In this document: positions 1-8,881 of the stretch, piece by piece | How positions within the stretch are numbered: the first letter of the stretch is position 1 | Layout: every line of letters starts with the position of its first letter | Assembly: GCA_937914675.1 (NCBI GenBank) | Contig: CALDOC010000326.1 | Coordinates: 1-49,653, forward strand | DNA: 49,653 nt | Direction of reading: 5' to 3' | From: an uncultured Sulfurimonas sp. | Lineage (GTDB): Bacteria; Campylobacterota; Campylobacteria; Campylobacterales; Sulfurimonadaceae | The notes under the pieces: generated by a model | Seen by the model: the letters and a program-made list of their open reading frames with translations, nothing else | Databases searched by the model: none | Told to the model about the DNA's origin: nothing | Translations under genes and position numbers: made by a program

Positions 1-1031
1 TTTCGTATCGCTTTTTGCACAGATTCATCATCTATGTGACCATAAAAATCCATAAAGAACCAGTATCCAAAACCACTTTTGTCTTTAGATGGACGAGACT
101 CTATTTTTGACAAGTTAATCTTTTCATTATTAAAATCTTCCAAAAATCTCACCAATGAACCCGCTTCAACGCCATCTTCCAAACGAACTAATATAGACGT
201 TTTGTCATGTTCGCTGATGGCGTTTTTAAAATTACTTAAAATCACAAAACGAGTGCTATTGTCCATAGCGTCTTCAATGTTTTCAAAGAGAGTTGGCAAT
301 TCATATAACTTAGCGGCTATATGCGAACAAATTGCCGCGGTGTGCGGCTCTTTAGCCGCCAATATCGCCGCTGTCGCAGTTGATTCCACTGGAACGTGTT
401 CAACGTTCATAAGTCCATGTTCTAGCAAAAACTCTCGACATTGACCAAAGCCCTTGTCTTTTGAATATATCTTAGTGATTTTTTCCAGTTTTTCTTCTTT
501 AGTGGCAAAAGACATATGAATCGGCATATAAAGTTCGGCAACTATTTTCACAGAACTTTTGGCCAAATAGTCTAAAGTTTCTCCAACGATTCCGTCGCGT
601 GAATTTTCGATTGGAACTACGCCAAATTTCGCGCGTCCTGACTCTAAAGTGGAAAAAACCGCATGAATGGAGTTTAAAGACAAGTATTCGCTCATTCCGC
701 CAAAACGACTCTCCGCCGCTTGATGAGTGAAGCTTCCCTCGGGTCCAAGATACGCGATGCGTTCTGGCAATTCAAGATTGCGAGCCACCGCGAATATTTC
801 CAAAAATACGGCCTCGATCGCGCCTTTGTTCAATATTCCGTTTTGCTCTTTGCTTAAGCCGTTTAGCCTATCAATTATTTCTTTTTCGCGTTCCGGTCTA
901 TAAATGGCGGTACCGGTTTCATGTTTAATCTTACCAACTTGTTCAACAACTTTCATGCGTTTGTTAAGAAGTATTAGTATCTCATTGTCTATCGTATCTA
1001 TCTCGTTTCTACAATCTTGTAAAGTTTTCAT
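1..1031 (-). CDS. pheA: Bifunctional chorismate mutase / prephenate dehydratase (P-protein), C-terminus cut by window edge
   Basis: Converts chorismate to prephenate and then to phenylpyruvate, committing carbon to phenylalanine. The reading frame starts at ATG 1031 and stays open to base 1, giving about 343 residues; full-length homologues are about 360, so only a short tail is missing. Read in order: an AroQ-type chorismate mutase helix at residues 1-85, a prephenate dehydratase domain opening with YLGPEGSFTHQAA, the STRF motif typical of the catalytic site, and a C-terminal ACT domain containing IESRP, the phenylalanine-binding signature that implies feedback inhibition. Its start overlaps the stop of the HAD gene (ATGA), so it is translationally coupled as the last gene of the tal operon seen here. 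The order lysA-HAD-pheA matches C. jejuni. Very confident. Confidence 0.95.
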   Translation of the reverse strand, partial: MKTLQDCRNEIDTIDNEILILLNKRMKVVEQVGKIKHETGTAIYRPEREKEIIDRLNGLSKEQNGILNKGAIEAVFLEIFAVARNLELPERIAYLGPEGSFTHQAAESRFGGMSEYLSLNSIHAVFSTLESGRAKFGVVPIENSRDGIVGETLDYLAKSSVKIVAELYMPIHMSFATKEEKLEKITKIYSKDKGFGQCREFLLEHGLMNVEHVPVESTATAAILAAKEPHTAAICSHIAAKLYELPTLFENIEDAMDNSTRFVILSNFKNAISEHDKTSILVRLEDGVEAGSLVRFLEDFNNEKINLSKIESRPSKDKSGFGYWFFMDFYGHIDDESVQKAIR

Positions 1032-1804
1032 ATATTCTCCAGTATCTCTTGCATATCGCTATAAATTAAGTCTGGTTTGAGATTCTCATCCAAAAATGGC
1101 ACTATTTCTTGCGATGTTTTATACTTTCCACTCGTTACAAAAATAGTTTTCATTCCCAACTCTTTCGCGCCACCTAAATCACCCTTGACATCGTCGCTTA
1201 TTATTGTAACGTCACTAAAATTGGCGTTGGAATTTTGTTTTTTTAACATTCGCAAAGCCTCTTTGTAAAAGGTTTCACTAGGCTTTCCAACAACTTCATA
1301 ACTCGTTGAAGTGGCAAATTCCAAAAGTTTTAAAATTGCTCCCACTCCAGGATAGCGTTTATTGTTTTTAGCGTAAAGCGAGGTTTCATGCATACCAACC
1401 AAAGAGGCGCCAGACAACAGAAGTTCTATCATTTGAGCGTACTCTTGCGAGTCAAAATTTTCTTTGATGGCCACTAAAACCGTTTTTGGCGTTTCATAGT
1501 TTAACTCATAACCCATGTTCACCAAAGTTTCTAAAAATTCGTTTGAGCCATATGCGGCGACGGACTCTTTGGAAACGCGAGATTCCAATAACATTAAAGG
1601 ATCAAGGTATTTGTCAAAATCGAAATTAAAACCTAACTTAATTAAAAAGTCGTAAAATTCCACAGACTTTTTTTTTGTATTATTTGTGATTATCGCGTAT
1701 GGAATTTTTTTTTCGTTTAGCATGTCTATGAATTCAACGCTTCCACGAATGGGCGTTTTATCCACGTCGCTTATTAAAGTGCCTTGAACGTCAATAAAAT
1801 ACAA
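1028..1804 (-). CDS. HAD-superfamily (HAD-IIA, NagD-like) hydrolase with altered motif I
   Basis: A 258-residue soluble protein of the haloacid dehalogenase superfamily. Motif I at residues 5-9 reads DVQGT: the nucleophile Asp5 is present, but the usual second Asp (general acid/base of phosphatases) is Gln7. Motif II is around ITNNTKK, the conserved Lys is in GKPSETFYKEAL, and the acidic motif IV is IISDDVKGDLGGA, so the other catalytic elements are intact. NagD-like family members hydrolyse small phosphate esters; the substrate here is unknown and the Asp-to-Gln change may lower or redirect the activity. It lies between lysA and pheA, 9 bases after lysA and overlapping pheA by 4, the same place as a HAD gene in C. 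jejuni. The fold assignment is firm; the function is open. Confidence 0.8.
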   Translation of the reverse strand: MYFIDVQGTLISDVDKTPIRGSVEFIDMLNEKKIPYAIITNNTKKKSVEFYDFLIKLGFNFDFDKYLDPLMLLESRVSKESVAAYGSNEFLETLVNMGYELNYETPKTVLVAIKENFDSQEYAQMIELLLSGASLVGMHETSLYAKNNKRYPGVGAILKLLEFATSTSYEVVGKPSETFYKEALRMLKKQNSNANFSDVTIISDDVKGDLGGAKELGMKTIFVTSGKYKTSQEIVPFLDENLKPDLIYSDMQEILENI

Positions 1805-1813
1805 TGAAAGTTC

Positions 1814-3022
1814 CTAGTCCAAAAACTCTTGCTCTAAAGCAATTAAATCTTCAAAAGTTTCACGTTTTCTAATAAGTTTTACTTCTCCATTCTTCAGAGC
1901 GACTTCCGCGCTTCGCCCACGGGTGTTGTAGTTGCTTCCCATGCCAAAACCGTAAGCGCCAGCGCTATGAACGACAACTAAATCATTATGAGCCAATTCT
2001 GGCAATTGATAATTTTTTGCAAAAAAATCTCCACTCTCGCAAACGGGACCAACGATGTCAACGGCTCTCGTTTCGCCAGTAGACACCGTTATCGCCTCAA
2101 TTTTATGATAAGCGCCATAAAGAGCGGGACGCAAAAGGTCATTCATGGCGCCATCGACGACTACGAATTTTCTAGCCCCGTTTTGTTTTTCATAAAGAAC
2201 TTTGCTTACAAAATAACCGGCGTTTGCGGTCAAGAATCTTCCCGGTTCGCAAATAATGGTTAAATCCAAGGCTCTTAAAGTCCCTAAAATTGCTTGCGCG
2301 TACTCATAAGGTTCAATGAGCGTCTCGTTGTCGTATCTAACGCCCAATCCACCACCGATATCAAAGAACTTCAACTCTATTTTAATCTTACTAAGAGAGC
2401 GAACCAAGTCCGCCACGATTTCCGCCGACTCGCGGATCGGAGTGAGCTCGGTTAGTTGAGAACCAATGTGAAAGTGAATTCCAACTGGATCTAAATGTAA
2501 AGAGTTGTTCGCTTGAATGTACATTCTTTTTGCGGTTGAGAGATCAACTCCAAATTTATTGTCATGAAGTCCCGTTGAGATGTAAGGATGCGTTTTGGGA
2601 TCTATGTTTGGATTTACTCTAACGCTTATGCGAGCCTTTGCGTTTAACTCCTCCGCGATCATTTCTACGCGACCAAGTTCAGCTTCGCTTTCAACGTTGA
2701 TGTATAAGATGTCTTTCTCTAAAGCTTCTCGAATTTCAGAGTCGCTCTTTCCAACGCCAGAAAAAATTATTTTATACGCTGGAACTCCAGCTAAAAACGC
2801 GCGGCGCACCTCGCCAATTGAAACGCAATCCGCTCCACTACCCATTTTCGCGAAATGCTGAACGACGCTTAAATTTGAATTGGCCTTGACGGCGTAAGCC
2901 ACTATGGATTTTCTACCTCTAAAAGCCTCTTTGAGTTTATCAAATTGTTTTGTCATATAGTCAAAATCATAAACGTACAAGGGGGTTTTATATTCGTTTG
3001 TCAATGCTCTAAAGTCAATCAT
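1814..3022 (-). CDS. lysA: Diaminopimelate decarboxylase
   Basis: Removes CO2 from meso-diaminopimelate to give L-lysine, the last step of lysine synthesis. It is a PLP enzyme of the alanine-racemase-like fold type III group. The 402 residues show YAVKAN with the PLP lysine at Lys46, HIGSQLT, the glycine-rich phosphate loop GGGLGV, EPGRF, the active-site stretch CESGDFFAK and the C-terminal AYGFGMGSNYN. Length matches the family. It sits 52 bases after lptG and 9 before the HAD gene, within the conserved lptG-lysA-HAD-pheA string. Confidence 0.96.
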   Translation of the reverse strand: MIDFRALTNEYKTPLYVYDFDYMTKQFDKLKEAFRGRKSIVAYAVKANSNLSVVQHFAKMGSGADCVSIGEVRRAFLAGVPAYKIIFSGVGKSDSEIREALEKDILYINVESEAELGRVEMIAEELNAKARISVRVNPNIDPKTHPYISTGLHDNKFGVDLSTAKRMYIQANNSLHLDPVGIHFHIGSQLTELTPIRESAEIVADLVRSLSKIKIELKFFDIGGGLGVRYDNETLIEPYEYAQAILGTLRALDLTIICEPGRFLTANAGYFVSKVLYEKQNGARKFVVVDGAMNDLLRPALYGAYHKIEAITVSTGETRAVDIVGPVCESGDFFAKNYQLPELAHNDLVVVHSAGAYGFGMGSNYNTRGRSAEVALKNGEVKLIRKRETFEDLIALEQEFLD

Positions 3023-3074
3023 AAAATGTCCAAAATATTTTTTGGCATTCTATCTAAAAACTACTTATAACTCA

Positions 3075-4148
3075 CTAAGAAGTTGAAAAGCGGTAATGTC
3101 TGTACTGTCGTAAAGCTATTAAAAACAGTATTGCAATTGGCATTATAACGCCAATTTCACTTGGGATCGTTTTATTGTTCGCCAACTCAATCAACATAAA
3201 TAAAATTCCCCACACTAACAACGTCGCCAATATCGCGGCAAAACTAAAAAGGGAAACGTTTAAAAATCTAACGCTAATAGGCACAAAGAAAAAAATTATC
3301 ACAACCATGCATGGAACAAAAAATGGATATACGAATATCCTATATAAGGCTCCTTTAATGCTGCTTGTGTTTATATTTTGCTTGTCCAAAAGGATTATGG
3401 CGTCTATGGCGTTCTTAATCGTAAAATTCACTTTGCCCTCATAGACTTGATCAAGCATTTTTGGTCGAAAATCTTTCAAGATGTTTAAATCTTTGGATAA
3501 AGTGACTTTCATCCCCAAAGAATCAAAATCCAGCTTATCGGGTTTCATTATTATATCCGCGTTTTTAATATGCCAATATTCATCTCTGTAAATGGCTTCT
3601 TTTGCTATTAAGACCTCTTTTAAAGAGTCGTTTTCAACGCTAAAAACGCGAATCCCTTCGGCTTTTTCTTGAAGGGGAAGCATCCTTGAAAAATATATGT
3701 ATTGTCCTTGGTAGGTAAAAAAAAGGTCTCTTGTGGGATTTAAATATTGTGAATGACTACGGATATTGTCAGAAAATTCATTTGCCCTTGAGAAACTAGA
3801 GAATGAGTGGAGTCCAATAAAGACCAATATCATAAAAGTTGACAAGACGACAAAAGGACGCAAAACATCCACTCTAGAGTAACCAAGCGAATAAAAAGAG
3901 ACTAAAGCGTTAGATCGAATTAAGTACACTTTAGTTGAAATCATAGCGAAAACCAAAGCCAAAGGAACGAGCATGTCTATCGCGTAAAAAGATTTATATA
4001 CCAAATAAATCAGTAGTAAGTTGGCGGATTTGGACAATTGATCGGCGTATTGCATATAATCAAATCCAACCATGAACATAAGCAGAGCAATCAAAATAAT
4101 AAAAAAATATCTTAAATAATGAAATGAAATGTATTTAAAGGCTAGCAT
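3075..4148 (-). CDS. lptG: LptF/LptG-family lipopolysaccharide export permease (YjgP/YjgQ)
   Basis: Inner-membrane permease that, with LptB, extracts lipopolysaccharide from the membrane and passes it to the periplasmic bridge. The 357 residues have the family topology: two N-terminal helices (about residues 8-30 and 45-75), a third near 100-118, a long periplasmic beta-jellyroll region containing DQVYEGKVNFTIKNAID, and three C-terminal helices from about 268. LptF and LptG are hard to tell apart by eye; LptG is chosen by analogy with the single permease at this place (after pth) in C. jejuni. It starts 4 bases after pth. Confidence 0.8.
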   Translation of the reverse strand: MLAFKYISFHYLRYFFIILIALLMFMVGFDYMQYADQLSKSANLLLIYLVYKSFYAIDMLVPLALVFAMISTKVYLIRSNALVSFYSLGYSRVDVLRPFVVLSTFMILVFIGLHSFSSFSRANEFSDNIRSHSQYLNPTRDLFFTYQGQYIYFSRMLPLQEKAEGIRVFSVENDSLKEVLIAKEAIYRDEYWHIKNADIIMKPDKLDFDSLGMKVTLSKDLNILKDFRPKMLDQVYEGKVNFTIKNAIDAIILLDKQNINTSSIKGALYRIFVYPFFVPCMVVIIFFFVPISVRFLNVSLFSFAAILATLLVWGILFMLIELANNKTIPSEIGVIMPIAILFLIALRQYRHYRFSTS

Positions 4149-4152
4149 AATC

Positions 4153-4710
4153 TTATTTTATAGGAATTTGTTTAATTGTATGCAAGGAACTTACGTCTTC
4201 CAATGAAGTTGTCAATAAAGACTCTATGGCTTCGCAAGTTTTTTTTATCCATTCACTCATGAGTTTCTCTTCTTCTTGAGAAAACCGCCCTAACACATAT
4301 GAAGTTATTTCGCCTTTACGCTCAGGTTTTCCTATTCCCATTCTAACCCTAGCGTACTCTTTCGAGATTCTCTCATCGGTGGATTTTAGACCGTTATGTC
4401 CACCATGCCCGCCACCATGTTTAAAGCGAAGCGAGCCAAAGGGTAAATCTAAATCATCATGTATTACAACGACTTCTTCTATTTTGTAAAAATTCTTAAC
4501 TGCGACGATAGCGTTGCCAGAAAGATTCATAAAAGTGAGTGGTTTTAATAAAAAATGATTTTTGAATTTATACAGTTCGCCATTAAATGACGAAGAAGAG
4601 AGTTTTTTCGCGTTTTGTCTTACTATAAGCTCGTCTATAACCATAAAGCCAATATTATGGCGAGTTCTTTCATACTCGGAACCAGGATTCCCTAGTCCGA
4701 CTATAAGCAT
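4153..4710 (-). CDS. pth: Peptidyl-tRNA hydrolase
   Basis: Recycles peptidyl-tRNA that drops off the ribosome by cleaving the ester bond. The 185-residue protein begins with LIVGLGNPGSEYERTRHNIG, in which Asn8 and the catalytic His18 are the expected residues, and continues with KPLTFMNLSG and HDDLDLPFGSLRFKHGGGHGGHNGLKS. Length matches the family. It follows rplY by only 2 bases; the rplY-pth pair is widespread in bacteria, which supports both calls. Confidence 0.97.
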   Translation of the reverse strand: MLIVGLGNPGSEYERTRHNIGFMVIDELIVRQNAKKLSSSSFNGELYKFKNHFLLKPLTFMNLSGNAIVAVKNFYKIEEVVVIHDDLDLPFGSLRFKHGGGHGGHNGLKSTDERISKEYARVRMGIGKPERKGEITSYVLGRFSQEEEKLMSEWIKKTCEAIESLLTTSLEDVSSLHTIKQIPIK

Positions 4711-4712
4711 GA

Positions 4713-5249
4713 TTATTTAGCTTTAATAATACTTACTACAGCTACGCGATCAGCGTCTAGCATAGTAACGTTAGGAATAGCTTCTAAATCACGAATTAAT
4801 TTAGAATCGCCAGTATCCATGTTTGTAACGTCTATTTCAAAAGAATTAGGCACGTTTTCAATTGCGCCTTTAACCGTTAAACGAGGTTTTGCTTTATGAA
4901 CAAGACCTTTGTTCTTAAGACCTTTCGCTTCGCCAACTGTCACTACTGGCACGTTATAAGTAGTAACAACTCCTGGTTGAGCCACCATTAAATCAACATG
5001 TAAAAGAATTCCCGTAACCGCTTGTGACTCATACGACTGAACAACGACGTTCATCTCCGCGCCAGCGATACTTACTGGGAACGCTAAAGTTCCTTTATTA
5101 CGAACAGTACGGATGTATTCATTCATTTTGAACGCGGCGTTGATATTTTCAAGACCTTTTCCGTAAATATTCGCAATTAGATAACCATCACGGCGAAGCG
5201 TTTTTGTAGTTTGCTTGCCAGTACTCTCTCTAACTATACCTTCTAACAT
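4713..5249 (-). CDS. rplY: Ribosomal protein bL25, CTC-type
   Basis: Large-subunit ribosomal protein that binds 5S rRNA. The start is placed at ATG 5249 (MLEGIVRES, 178 residues) because an AAGGAA Shine-Dalgarno element lies at 5255-5260; an in-frame ATG 42 bases upstream has no such site and would add residues unlike bL25. The N-terminal half is the L25 beta-barrel and the C-terminal half is the TL5/CTC extension (YNVPVVTVGEAKGLKNKG). It lies between a pilT-like gene and pth. Confidence 0.92.
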   Translation of the reverse strand: MLEGIVRESTGKQTTKTLRRDGYLIANIYGKGLENINAAFKMNEYIRTVRNKGTLAFPVSIAGAEMNVVVQSYESQAVTGILLHVDLMVAQPGVVTTYNVPVVTVGEAKGLKNKGLVHKAKPRLTVKGAIENVPNSFEIDVTNMDTGDSKLIRDLEAIPNVTMLDADRVAVVSIIKAK

Positions 5250-5305
5250 ATTAATTCCTTGTGTTTTAAAAATGAGTGGCATTGTAGCCATATATGATTT
5301 AAACT

Positions 5306-6487
5306 TTACTTTAATTGAAAAATATCATCATCTTCAGTGTAACTCTTAGCGTTAGCGTTCACACTGGTTTCAGAAATGCCGCCACTTGTAAGTCCACTCA
5401 TTTTAAGCTCTAAATCGGCTGAGCTAGTAGCGTTTTCCAATGCTCTTTCTTTAGAAATAACCCCATTATCGTATAACTCCAAAAGAGCTTGATCAAAACT
5501 TTGAGATTTGTAGTGTTCTCTACCCTTTTCTATAGTGTCTCGTATTTCATAATCACGGTTTTCCATAATTAATTTTTCAACTGTTGGCGTTCGAACGAGC
5601 ACTTCCAAAGCCGCACGTCGTCCACCATCGATCGTCGGCACTAAACGCTGAGATATAATTCCTTGTATAACTCCCGCGACTGAGAGTCTTACTCGATTTT
5701 GCTCCTCTGTGGGAAATTGCGCGATAATACGATTTATAGTCTCTTTAGCGTCTATGGTATGCAAAGTTGAGAAGACCAAGTGTCCAGTGTCCGCTGCGTG
5801 AAGAGCGAGATTAATAGTTTCTTTATCCCTCATCTCTCCAACCAAAATAATATCTGGATCTTCACGAAGAGCCGCGCGAAGGGCCATGCCAAACGATAGA
5901 GTGTCTTGACCGACTGAACGTTGATTAATGATGCAACCTCTATCTTTATGAACAAATTCTATTGGATCTTCTATTGTAATGATGTGCTTTCTTTGCGTCA
6001 AGTTTATCTCGTTAATAAGAGTTGCCAACGTAGTTGATTTTCCACTACCGGTCACTCCCGTCACCAAAACCAAGCCTCTCTCTTTTTGCGTAAAAGTTTT
6101 CAATACTTCGGGAAGCTTCAACTCCGCAAATGATGGAATTTTAACAGGGATAACGCGAAAAACGGCAGAAATTCCATCCATTTGGAAAAACACGTTTACG
6201 CGAAAACGATTTCTTTCATCATAAGGATAAACTAAATCCAACTCTTTTTTTTCAACAAACTCCGCAAATCTACCCTTTAAAAGTTCTTTGGCGAAAGTTA
6301 GCGCGTCTGAGGGAGAGAGAACTCCTCCAGAAAATTGAACGATTTTTCCTTGTATTCTAGCTCTAATTACGGCGTTTGCTTTGACATGAAGATCGCTGCC
6401 TCCATTGTCAATCAGCTTTTTAAGATACGCTCTAACTTTAGTAAGTTGCTCGAAAGTTAGCTGACTTACGTCTACTTCACTACTCAT
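5306..6487 (-). CDS. pilT: PilT-like type II/IV secretion-system ATPase
   Basis: Hexameric cytoplasmic ATPase of the PilT family, which powers type IV pilus retraction where pili are present. The 393 residues show an N-terminal PAS-like domain, Walker A GVTGSGKS at 144-151, the acidic box ITIEDPIEF near 171-178, Walker B DIILVGEMRD at 212-221 and the His box TGHLVFSTLHT at 234-244. The C-terminal tail is Ser/Thr/Asp-rich. The start overlaps the tal stop (ATGA). No pilin, PilB or secretin gene lies in the window, so its pilus partners must be encoded elsewhere if they exist. It is surrounded by metabolic and translation genes, so context gives no functional hint. Confidence 0.85.
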   Translation of the reverse strand: MSSEVDVSQLTFEQLTKVRAYLKKLIDNGGSDLHVKANAVIRARIQGKIVQFSGGVLSPSDALTFAKELLKGRFAEFVEKKELDLVYPYDERNRFRVNVFFQMDGISAVFRVIPVKIPSFAELKLPEVLKTFTQKERGLVLVTGVTGSGKSTTLATLINEINLTQRKHIITIEDPIEFVHKDRGCIINQRSVGQDTLSFGMALRAALREDPDIILVGEMRDKETINLALHAADTGHLVFSTLHTIDAKETINRIIAQFPTEEQNRVRLSVAGVIQGIISQRLVPTIDGGRRAALEVLVRTPTVEKLIMENRDYEIRDTIEKGREHYKSQSFDQALLELYDNGVISKERALENATSSADLELKMSGLTSGGISETSVNANAKSYTEDDDIFQLK

Positions 6488-7464
6488 AACGCATCCAATA
6501 TATCGCTAAACGCTTCTTTAAAACTTGCCAAGCCATCTGCAATTTGCTTATCTAAAACCTCATCTAAGTTAATTCCCGCATTTTTGATCTTAGTAAAATG
6601 AGCTTCTATCACGGTTGACGCAATTGGCAAAGCCCGTTCTTTTGCGCCATTTGAATGGTACGCTTTTATTGTATCTATCGGAGCCGTGTTTACGCTATTG
6701 TACGCTAAGAGTCGTTCTATGTAATAGTGTGGCGCAAGCGAGTCGTCTTTGACTCCCGTACTCGCAAAAAGAACTCGACACGAGTCGACTTGAGTCTCTT
6801 GTACTCTAGCGTATATGTCCGCAGAGTTATAGACTCCAGTGAGCGCGACGTCTACCCCTTTCATTTGAAGTCGCTCGTCCAAAGCGCGGTCAACCCTACT
6901 TACGAATACGCTAATAACCGTGTTTACGCTTTTTCCAAGAATCGCGCTTCCCTCTTTAAAAGCGTTCGCGCATGAAAGCGCTTGTTCTTTTTTAAAAACA
7001 AGCGTCGCGTTTACGGGAATCCCCACTGAAGTCAACTCCTTCATTGCGATATATCCCGCAGGCGTCGCTGGGACTTTTATCATAACGTTTTCTCTATTGA
7101 TGCTAGAGAAAAGTCTTTTTCCTTCCGCTACGCTGGCGTCCGCGTCATCGCAATAAAATGGATCGACTTCAATGCTTACGTAACCATCGTCGCCTTTATC
7201 AAAAAGAGGCTTTAAAACGTCCGCGGCTTTTGTTATGTCATACATTGCGATCGCTTCGTACTTTGCTTTTGCGTCTAGGCCGCGCAAAGATTCTATTTGC
7301 GTTTTATACGCTAGAGAATTTAAGATCGCGTTTTTAAATATGGCTGGATTTGACGTCGCCCCATTTACAATCCCCTCATTTATCAAATCTTTAAATTCAT
7401 GGTCCAAAAAATCTCTTTCAATAAAATCGGCCCACAACGAAAACTTCAAATTTTCTATATACAT
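6484..7464 (-). CDS. tal: Transaldolase
   Basis: Transfers a dihydroxyacetone unit from sedoheptulose-7-phosphate to glyceraldehyde-3-phosphate in the non-oxidative pentose phosphate pathway. The 326 residues carry VNGATSNPAIF near 33-43 and the Schiff-base lysine in NVMIKVPAT (Lys130). The N-terminal form (SLWADFIERDFLD) resembles the longer transaldolase subgroup found in Campylobacterota and actinobacteria. It is the first gene of an eight-gene leftward operon; a TAGGAA Shine-Dalgarno element and a candidate promoter lie immediately upstream. Confidence 0.93.
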   Translation of the reverse strand: MYIENLKFSLWADFIERDFLDHEFKDLINEGIVNGATSNPAIFKNAILNSLAYKTQIESLRGLDAKAKYEAIAMYDITKAADVLKPLFDKGDDGYVSIEVDPFYCDDADASVAEGKRLFSSINRENVMIKVPATPAGYIAMKELTSVGIPVNATLVFKKEQALSCANAFKEGSAILGKSVNTVISVFVSRVDRALDERLQMKGVDVALTGVYNSADIYARVQETQVDSCRVLFASTGVKDDSLAPHYYIERLLAYNSVNTAPIDTIKAYHSNGAKERALPIASTVIEAHFTKIKNAGINLDEVLDKQIADGLASFKEAFSDILDAL

Positions 7465-7492
7465 ATTTAATTCCTAATATTTATCTCCGTTT

Positions 7493-7521
7493 ATTATATC
7501 CCAATAAGAATAAAATCAAAA
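7493..7521 (-). promoter_or_regulatory. Candidate sigma-70 promoter for the tal operon
   Basis: On the minus strand a perfect TATAAT (7493-7498) is preceded 17 bases upstream by TTTTGA (7516-7521), a poor -35 match. The predicted transcript would begin near 7486, about 22 bases before the tal start. A strong -10 with a weak -35 is typical of campylobacterial housekeeping promoters. This is the largest gap near the operon, which supports a promoter here. Confidence 0.55.
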
Positions 7522-7580
7522 GATGGATTTCCGTTAATCCATACGCTAACGCATCTGACATGTAGGCGTAAAAAAGTTTC

Positions 7581-7610
7581 AAAAACGCTCTGAATTATGA
7601 GAGCGTTTTT
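7581..7610 (-). terminator. Intrinsic terminator overlapping the histidine kinase stop codon
   Basis: A perfect 11-bp inverted repeat (7581-7591 and 7600-7610) with an 8-base loop. The outer five pairs are A:T, so on either strand the hairpin runs into a U tract. On the minus strand it ends the bioD-pyrB-pabB-kinase transcript. The TAA stop of the kinase (7595-7597) lies inside the loop, so the left arm of the RNA hairpin encodes the final residues. Confidence 0.75.
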
Positions 7611-8866
7611 TTTATTTTCACTTTAAATATTGTTCCCTGAGGTGAAGTATCAACGCCAATAACTCCATCAAACTGTTTTTGAATTATCATTTGACTCATG
7701 TAGAGACCTAAGCCCGTTCCATTTTTGCCTTTTGTGCTAAAGTATGGATCGAATATTTTTGGCAATATCTCTTCACTTATTCCATTGGCGTTATCTTCTA
7801 TAAGGATTGTCGCTTCGTCTTTGTTTTCTTCTATTGAGATAGTGATTTTTGGAGCGTCCAATTCTAGTGAAATTAATACGTCAATGGCGTTATTTATGAT
7901 ATTTAGGGTAACTTGAATAAGTTCATTCATGTACGTCTCGACAAAAATATCTTCATTTTTTATTATTTGAATGTCAATTTTTGTATTTTTGAGTCTTGGC
8001 AGAGCGAACACGACCGCTTTATTTAAAAGTTCATGAAGCTCTATTTTTGTCAACTCTTTATTTGGATGAAAATACGTTTGAAAATCGTCTATGGTATCGG
8101 ATAAATAGACTACCGTGTCGCTAATGTCTTCAAGCGCCTTATCCAATACTTCACTATCCAACTCCTCTCCTAAAAGTTTTTTAATCTGTAAATTCGATAT
8201 GTTAAGAGTTACCGTCGAGAGAGGTTGTCTCCATTGATGAGCGATCATGCTTATCATCTCTCCCATCACCGCTTGTTTGGCTTGATTTTGCAACATAGTT
8301 TGCTGCTTTAATATAAGAGCTTTCACCTCTTCCATCTTAATCTGATAAAAATTAACTATAACTGCAAGGATTACAAGAACAAAAGCGATATAAGTAACTT
8401 GATACAGCGAGTATGAAACTTCAAGGAAAGGTTGCATTGGCGCGACGATTAGCAACGTAATGGTAAGAGTAAACCAATAAATAGCCAACTTCTTACTCTG
8501 TAGATACAACAAAATGATGGGGTACGTAAATAACCATACATGTTTTAAAGAGCTTGGTTCATTCACGTAAACAAGATATAAAAAGAAGAACGTAAATTGA
8601 AACGTTATCAGAGTTGCTACGTTTTTAAATGATTTTTTACATTTTTTCAAAACAAAAAATAAAATTAAATTAACAAATAGAAGAAACACTTCTATCGGTA
8701 TGATATGATAAATTTCTCTAAGGATATTGCCAATAATTCCATACAAAAGTCCTGCGCTTGATAAAACAATTGCAATGTTTATCATCTGGAACTTACTTTT
8801 TATCTCTAATTCAGAGTCGTCAAACACCCAACCACTGGTAAAAAAATTATCAAATTTTAACGTCAT
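7595..8866 (-). CDS. Membrane sensor histidine kinase, six-helix sensor, orphan
   Basis: A 423-residue two-component kinase. The N-terminal 175 residues hold about six hydrophobic helices (near 28-48, 55-73, 82-100, 109-123, 128-147, 153-175) and no obvious periplasmic domain, so it probably senses within or at the membrane. A short coiled linker leads to the phosphoacceptor box MGEMISMIAHQWRQPL with His210, then the ATPase N box (NIINNAIDVL), G1 (IEDNANGI), the F box (FDPYFSTK) and G2 (GTGLGLYMS). This H-box spelling is common in campylobacterial kinases. It is the last gene of the bioD-pyrB-pabB operon, 15 bases after pabB, with an AAAGGA ribosome binding site. No response regulator adjoins it; ligand and partner are unknown. 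Confidence 0.88.
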   Translation of the reverse strand: MTLKFDNFFTSGWVFDDSELEIKSKFQMINIAIVLSSAGLLYGIIGNILREIYHIIPIEVFLLFVNLILFFVLKKCKKSFKNVATLITFQFTFFFLYLVYVNEPSSLKHVWLFTYPIILLYLQSKKLAIYWFTLTITLLIVAPMQPFLEVSYSLYQVTYIAFVLVILAVIVNFYQIKMEEVKALILKQQTMLQNQAKQAVMGEMISMIAHQWRQPLSTVTLNISNLQIKKLLGEELDSEVLDKALEDISDTVVYLSDTIDDFQTYFHPNKELTKIELHELLNKAVVFALPRLKNTKIDIQIIKNEDIFVETYMNELIQVTLNIINNAIDVLISLELDAPKITISIEENKDEATILIEDNANGISEEILPKIFDPYFSTKGKNGTGLGLYMSQMIIQKQFDGVIGVDTSPQGTIFKVKIKKTLS

Positions 8867-8881
8867 GTCAAACCCATCCTT

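Noticed and set aside
79..444. Plus-strand open frame of 121 codons
   Set aside because: It lies opposite pheA, whose reading frame shows unmistakable domain motifs; the plus-strand translation has no recognisable features.
5250..5291. Longer start for rplY
   Set aside because: The extra 14 residues do not look like bL25, and a good AAGGAA site fits the ATG at 5249.
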